Shown here: positions 22,690 through 24,098 of the stretch, piece after piece
Layout: each line of letters opens with the position of its first letter
Numbering within the stretch: the first letter of the stretch is position 1
Source of the DNA: CAYYWP01 sp050176585
GTDB taxonomy: Bacteria; Desulfobacterota; Binatia; HRBIN30; CADEER01
DNA: 24,098 nucleotides
Assembly: GCA_050176585.1 (NCBI GenBank)
Contig: JBFXHX010000048.1
Location: 1-24,098, forward strand
Reading direction: 5' to 3'
Notes under the pieces: model-generated
Database searches by the model: none
Told to the model about the DNA's origin: nothing
Seen by the model: only the letters and a program-made list of their open reading frames with translations
Position numbers and translations under genes: made by a program

Positions 22690-23172
22690 ATGTCGGCCTC
22701 CGCCGCGCAGGAAGTCACGATCGAGATCGCGGCTCCGCCCAGCCGGTGTTTCGCGGTGATCGTCGATTTCGAACGCTACCCCGAATGGTCGTCCGCCGTC
22801 CGCCGAGCGGCGGTGTTGGAGCGCGACCAGCACGGGGTCGGACGCCTGGTCGAGTTCGAAGTCGACATCACCATCAAGCGCATCCGCTACGTACTCGAGT
22901 ACGCGTACCGGAGACCGAGGCAGCTCACTTGGCACTCCGTGGACGGAGATGTCGAGTCAGTTCAGGGCGCATACCAGTTTCGCAAGCTCGCCCCACAGCT
23001 GACCGAAGCCACGTGCCGTCAGGAGGTGCAGCTGGGCTTCTGGTTGCCGGCGCGGATTCGCGCGCTGGCGGAACGTACGGCGCTGGCGCAGTCGGTAAAC
23101 GAGTTCAAGGCGGCCGTGGAGCGCAGCGCCACGCCACCGCCGCGCGCCTCGCAGCGGCTCCGCCGCGATTGA
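22690..23172 (+). CDS. SRPBCC / START-like fold protein (polyketide cyclase/dehydrase type)
   Basis: The 160-residue protein opens with EVTIEIAAPPSRCFAVIVDF followed by ERYPEWSSAVRRAAVLERD, the standard first strand, helix pair and second strand of the SRPBCC hydrophobic-ligand fold. The middle (RIRYVLEYAYRRPRQLTWHS, then SVQGAYQFRKL) supplies the curved sheet, and the end (LPARIRALAERTALAQSVNE) forms the long C-terminal helix. Members bind lipids, quinone or polyketide-like molecules; no catalytic residues can be assigned. The C-terminal 20 residues are Pro/Arg-rich. No strong ribosome site precedes ATG 22690. The gene is convergent with the next one, the stops being only 8 bases apart. Confidence 0.85.
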   Translation: MSASAAQEVTIEIAAPPSRCFAVIVDFERYPEWSSAVRRAAVLERDQHGVGRLVEFEVDITIKRIRYVLEYAYRRPRQLTWHSVDGDVESVQGAYQFRKLAPQLTEATCRQEVQLGFWLPARIRALAERTALAQSVNEFKAAVERSATPPPRASQRLRRD

Positions 23173-23180
23173 GCGCGCGT

Positions 23181-23597
23181 CTAGCGGCGCGCCGGCGAGC
23201 GCTTGGCCTTCGCCCGCTCCGCTTTGCGGTCGGTGGGCGCCGGGGTTTTCACCGCAGCCGTTTTCTTGCGCGACGCGGCACCCGTCTTGCCCGGCGACGG
23301 TTTCGCGGCGCCCGATCGGGCCGGTTGCTCGCCCGCCGGACCGGTTTTCGCACCGGGGTTCGGGAGCGTGCGCCGCAGGAGTTGATATTTGATCTTGCTG
23401 GCGAGCTGCCCGTACAGCATGTTCAGGCGATCGCGGTCGAAGCGCGCCAGCGCATCCTCGAGCCGCCGTTCGTGATCTTCCAGGTAGGTGAGCAGGTACT
23501 CTTTCGACTTTACGATCACCTTTGCCGGCACTTTTCGCCGACTCTCGATGATCCGCACGATCTCATGGAGTATGCTGCTGTCGACTGGCTGGCCCAA
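23181..23597 (-). CDS. Small hypothetical protein with histone-H1-like Lys/Ala/Pro-rich tail
   Basis: The 138-residue frame starts with TTG at 23595-23597, preceded by GGAG 6 bases upstream; a GTG about 13 codons in is the alternative. Residues 1-75 are helical and charged (ESRRKVPAKVIVKSKEYLLT, then YLEDHERRLEDALARFDRDR and LNMLYGQLASKIKYQLLRRT), including a possible coiled coil. Residues 80-138 are a disordered tail rich in Lys, Ala, Pro and Arg with no acidic stretch, like the tails of bacterial histone-H1-like proteins. I do not recognise the family. Binding to nucleic acid by the tail is an inference from composition. The GC-rich tail codons could also favour such residues by chance, but the clean start and stop and the amphipathic N-terminal half support a real gene. 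Confidence 0.65.
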   Translation of the reverse strand: MGQPVDSSILHEIVRIIESRRKVPAKVIVKSKEYLLTYLEDHERRLEDALARFDRDRLNMLYGQLASKIKYQLLRRTLPNPGAKTGPAGEQPARSGAAKPSPGKTGAASRKKTAAVKTPAPTDRKAERAKAKRSPARR

Positions 23598-23620
23598 CGC
23601 GATCTCCGCTAGCCCTCCGC

Positions 23621-23644
23621 AAAACCGCCGTTAGTCTCGGTTTT
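23621..23644 (-). terminator. AAAACCG/CGGTTTT hairpin, bidirectional terminator-like
   Basis: AAAACCG (23621-23627) pairs with CGGTTTT (23638-23644) around a 10-base loop, so on either strand the stem ends in TTTT. On the minus strand it follows the DUF1232 gene by 85 bases and lies 24 bases before the TTG start of the next gene, so it probably separates the two transcripts or acts as a leader structure. Confidence 0.45.
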
Positions 23645-23728
23645 AGCACGTACGCTGGGATCGGCAAAGAACGCGCCTCACAGCCCGAGCGCGCTCGGCC
23701 GGGGCGTGCGACCGGCGCTCCCCGGCGG

Positions 23729-24098
23729 TCAGGACTGGGCTTGTGCACCGGGATCGTCAAAAAACGCTTCGGGCGCCATGCCCCGCCAAGCGCAGTAGGC
23801 TCTCAGGTCCGCCTCCACGGCCCCGAACAGCAGGCTCATGACGGCCGCGTCATCGAGAAAGCCCGACAGCGGGACGAGATCCGGCAGGGCATCCGTCGGC
23901 GCCAGAAAATACGACAGCGCCCCGATGAGCATCGCGACGGTCTTCCAGGGGAGCTGCGGATACGCGCCGCGGGCGACGTCGCGCAGGCACTGCAAGGCGA
24001 GGTGCACGCGGCCGATCAGCTGGCGAAAACGGCGCGGATCGACCCGCCGGAGGTGTACCGCCACGGCGGCGGCGCGTGCGACGATCTCGGCGGCGTCG
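23729..24098 (-). CDS. DUF1232 (YkvA-like) membrane protein, 5' end beyond the right edge or at GTG 24064
   Basis: The visible C-terminal part contains LPWKTVAMLIGALSYFLAPT followed by DALPDLVPLSGFLDDAAVMS, the hallmark of DUF1232: one hydrophobic helix with a Pro-x-D-x-x-PD turn and a conserved LDD. A GTG at 24064 could start a 111-residue protein, but the frame stays open to base 24098 with residues (DAAEIVARAAAVAVHL) that read as a natural helix, so the true start is probably outside the window. The family is widespread, has a single membrane segment, and has no established function. Its stop is at 23729. The segment between it and the next gene carries a terminator-like hairpin. Confidence 0.85.
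   Translation of the reverse strand, partial: DAAEIVARAAAVAVHLRRVDPRRFRQLIGRVHLALQCLRDVARGAYPQLPWKTVAMLIGALSYFLAPTDALPDLVPLSGFLDDAAVMSLLFGAVEADLRAYCAWRGMAPEAFFDDPGAQAQS

Noticed and set aside
23563..23760. 65-codon minus-strand frame between the DUF1232 and basic-tail genes
   Set aside because: It overlaps the start of the basic-tail gene and the end of DUF1232, has no ribosome site and shows no family features.

Overview
The window is very GC-rich with long antisense open frames, as expected of a soil-type bacterium. Gene content fits a Deltaproteobacteria-like lineage (Myxococcota, Binatota or Rokubacteria-type): a Wsp/Frz-like chemosensory operon, an HpaB-type flavin hydroxylase, a Rieske oxygenase, an LLM-family oxidoreductase and acetyl-CoA synthetase. 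Taxonomy is inferred from gene content only. There is no rRNA, tRNA, CRISPR array, insertion sequence or prophage that I can support.

Layout. (1) 1-775, minus: 5' part of an HpaB-family flavin hydroxylase that runs off the left edge. (2) 1015-10072, minus: a tightly packed seven-gene chemosensory operon, transcribed in the order cheW, cheR (with TPR-like tail), cheW, receptor, cheA-REC, cheB, and a REC-REC-REC-histidine kinase. Adjacent genes overlap or lie within 5 bases of each other. (3) 10410-13883, minus: acs (acetyl-CoA synthetase) followed by cysS (cysteinyl-tRNA synthetase). (4) 14131-16521: a short MetE-type methyltransferase (minus) divergent from a Rieske non-heme iron oxygenase (plus). 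(5) 16592-17755, minus: a secreted beta-propeller-like lipoprotein of the TIGR03118 type, with a long leader region. (6) 18291-21594: an NCS2 nucleobase permease (minus) divergent from an LLM flavin/F420 oxidoreductase and a stand-alone 5'-3' exonuclease (plus). (7) 21962-24098: small genes: a putative helix-turn-helix protein, an SRPBCC protein, a small protein with a histone-H1-like basic tail, and a DUF1232 membrane protein cut by the right edge.

How the parts work together. The chemosensory operon has the gene set of the alternative-cellular-function class (Wsp, Frz, Che3 of Rhodospirillum). It has two CheW adaptors, a CheR with a TPR-like tail, and CheA fused to a receiver with no CheY-binding P2 domain evident. 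No cheY, cheZ/cheX or flagellar gene is present. The place taken by WspR or FrzZ in the known systems is held by a protein with three intact receivers in front of a histidine kinase, so the output probably passes into a second phosphotransfer step whose final target is outside the window. The two divergent pairs (MetE-type/Rieske and NCS2 permease/LLM oxidoreductase) look like small catabolic modules with unknown substrates.
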